A DNA stretch of 64,000 bases, from assembly GCA_963402885.1 (NCBI GenBank), contig OY727096.1, forward strand, positions 4,898,001-4,962,000, written 5' to 3'. The translations under genes and the position numbers were made by a program. Below, piece by piece: positions 62,488 through 64,000 of the stretch. The stretch is from Antedon bifida. Its lineage: Eukaryota > Echinodermata > Crinoidea > Comatulida > Antedonidae. The notes under the pieces are model-generated. The model was not told the origin of the DNA. It saw only the letters and a program-made list of their open reading frames with translations, and searched no databases. Each line of letters starts with the position of its first letter. Position 1 is the stretch's first letter.

Positions 62488-63957
62488 TTATCCTTTAGCA
62501 GGTCCACATGAGCTTCTGGCTTCCTTGAGTCTGTCACATTCATCTGCGTTTCTTGCATTGCAAGCTACCATCCGACAACGTACAATTACCTAAATAGAAG
62601 AAAGTGTTTCAAACATCATCAGTCATCAGAATCATACTGCATTATTTCAATAACTGACTACTTTAATAACAGAGACGCATTCTTATGATACAGTCACTGA
62701 AAACCTCTGAATACAGTAAAAAGTATAGTAGGCCTAGTATAGTTTACTCCGAGTTTACAGCTGTTTCGAAAATGTTTTGTAACTGTCCATTACATAACTA
62801 CTGTACAGAAGATATGGACAGAAAAAGGTTAACTCAACATTCTCCGTGTGGCAATAGTCATGGCAATCGTAGAGTCTGCAAACCAAATTTTGTTTGTGTA
62901 GACTAGGTTTAACAGACTGTGTTGTAATATTATCAACCTAAGTTTTGCTTTGTAATAACTTTGTTCAACCATCTATACTGAGTTCGATAATCATTTCCCA
63001 ACATTATCAATGTTGAGTATTTCTTTTAAACGTAATATTAAACTACTTACATCATGATCGAGTCCCTTTCCAATGATAGCAAACGCTGAGATACTGAATC
63101 GAAGTTCGGAATCAGTCGAGTCAAGGAACCTCACTGTTGAATCGACTGGACAGCTAAAATATAAAACAAAATACTCTTTAGCAGAAACAACAGTGTAAAA
63201 ATCTCATTATTAAACTTTATGTGATGTGGACGTGCCCATATATAGACATGATTACGTCATATCACTACCATATTTGGGTACATCACACTTTTTGATAGTG
63301 TATACAGAGCTTTAGCTAGTGGTATAGTCAACTTGTCAAAGACTAGGACGTCTACCTATGTCAACTCCAGCGTTGTGGAATTATCAATCGAAATGTGTGC
63401 TACTTTGAAATCTTCAAAGAACCAACAAGCTTTTGCAGTTATCTTAAATGTTGCCATTTTCTGTTTCACGTAAATTATGTAGTACAGCGCATTGAGAGCC
63501 TGCTCATTATAATGCGCTATTATATAAGAATTAACTATTATTATTACCCATTTTCAATGAATACGTAGGGCTCATCGTCATCGGTACACGTTTTATCTTT
63601 AGCCACTGCCCGGCAGCTTTCAATCTCTAAGCCGTTTGTAGAGTCGTCTGCGTTTGCACCAAAGTACAAAACATCACTGAAGCTTACATTAGGGAACTTT
63701 GATTCTGTCTTCTTCGAAAAGGTTTTGTCCGTGTACAATGCTAAGTAGGTTTTCATGTTGGTACTGCCTGAAAACTTTCTTCCTTCCACGCCATTGTTGG
63801 AGTTGTATCGTGGAGTGTTTACTCCAGTACCTTTAACGTCACAGATAAAACGTATATCGACTTTGTGGACTTTTCGTGTGGCTGACGCACCGGCGAAAAC
63901 AGGTTCTGGGGTGCTACGCAAAGTGTTCATGTAACGCATGGAATTCGGTCCCAATCT
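62488..63957 (-). CDS. Secreted ZP-domain protein, paralogue C, 3'-terminal three exons (partial)
   Basis: Exons on the - strand: 63548-63957, 63051-63153 and 62488-62589; the acceptor at 63958-63959 shows that the gene continues beyond the right edge. The 410-nt and 102-nt exons have exactly the lengths of the matching exons in paralogue B; the middle one is 103 versus 100 nt. The protein has MRYMNTLRS, RKVHKVDIRFICDVKGTGVN, SNNGV, FPNVSFSDVLYF, SCRAVAKDKTC, DDEPYVFIENGCPVDSTVR, KGLDHDVIVRCRMVACNARN and a GPAKG terminus. This is the ZP-C half of a protein that is clearly closer to paralogue B than to A. There is no furin site or transmembrane segment. It is convergent with gene B, 2.0 kb apart. 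Confidence 0.9.
63205..63314. mobile_element. MITE family A, copy 7 (degraded)
   Basis: The left arm is worn (CTCATTATTAAACTTTATGT); the centre ATATAGACATGATTACGTCA and the right end GATAGTGTATACAGAGCTTT remain. It lies in an intron of ZP gene C. Confidence 0.65.
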
Positions 63958-64000
63958 CTGAAAGCAACATACAAGTTTGTAACGTTTTAGACGTGAGTAA

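Overview
The window looks like nuclear DNA of a marine invertebrate deuterostome, most probably an echinoderm. The reasons are AT-rich sequence, small exons in long introns with standard GT/AG junctions, frequent TAGGCCTA-type words, many short palindromic transposon relics, and secreted ZP-domain proteins. The species assignment is inference; nothing here fixes it.

Layout. (1) 446-17084, + strand: a complete 14-exon acid beta-galactosidase gene (GH35, GLB1-like, 642 codons) with signal peptide and both catalytic glutamates. Its introns hold minisatellites, a LINE 3' end, a SINE candidate and several MITEs. (2) 18313-21171, - strand: a complete 4-exon phytanoyl-CoA dioxygenase family gene (279 aa), convergent with the first. 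(3) 23773-33267 (5' UTR exon near 34.6-34.7 kb), - strand: a 14-exon secreted ZP-domain protein (788 aa) ending with a furin-type RGKR site. (4) 34.7-52.7 kb: an 18-kb stretch without convincing genes, made of repeat relics. (5) 53686-60456 (5' UTR exon near 52.75-52.81 kb), + strand: a 15-exon paralogue (938 aa) with a duplicated internal module and a Gly/Lys-rich linker. (6) 62488 to the right edge, - strand: the last three coding exons of a third paralogue.

The main content is the ZP-domain cluster. Three genes share intron phases and several exact exon lengths (242, 115, 41, 410 and 102 nt, in pairs). Genes A and B are head to head; B and C are tail to tail. A and B have matching starts: a CRE-like TGACGTAA, a TATA box, a non-coding first exon, and an ATG a few bases after the next splice site. 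I infer a locally duplicated set of secreted extracellular-matrix proteins that may be co-expressed. The N-terminal half of these proteins is built from conserved cysteine-bearing modules that I cannot name.

All gene models are hand-spliced from sequence; every internal junction is GT/AG and every complete model stays in frame from start to stop. Repeat family names (A-G) are local labels for this window.
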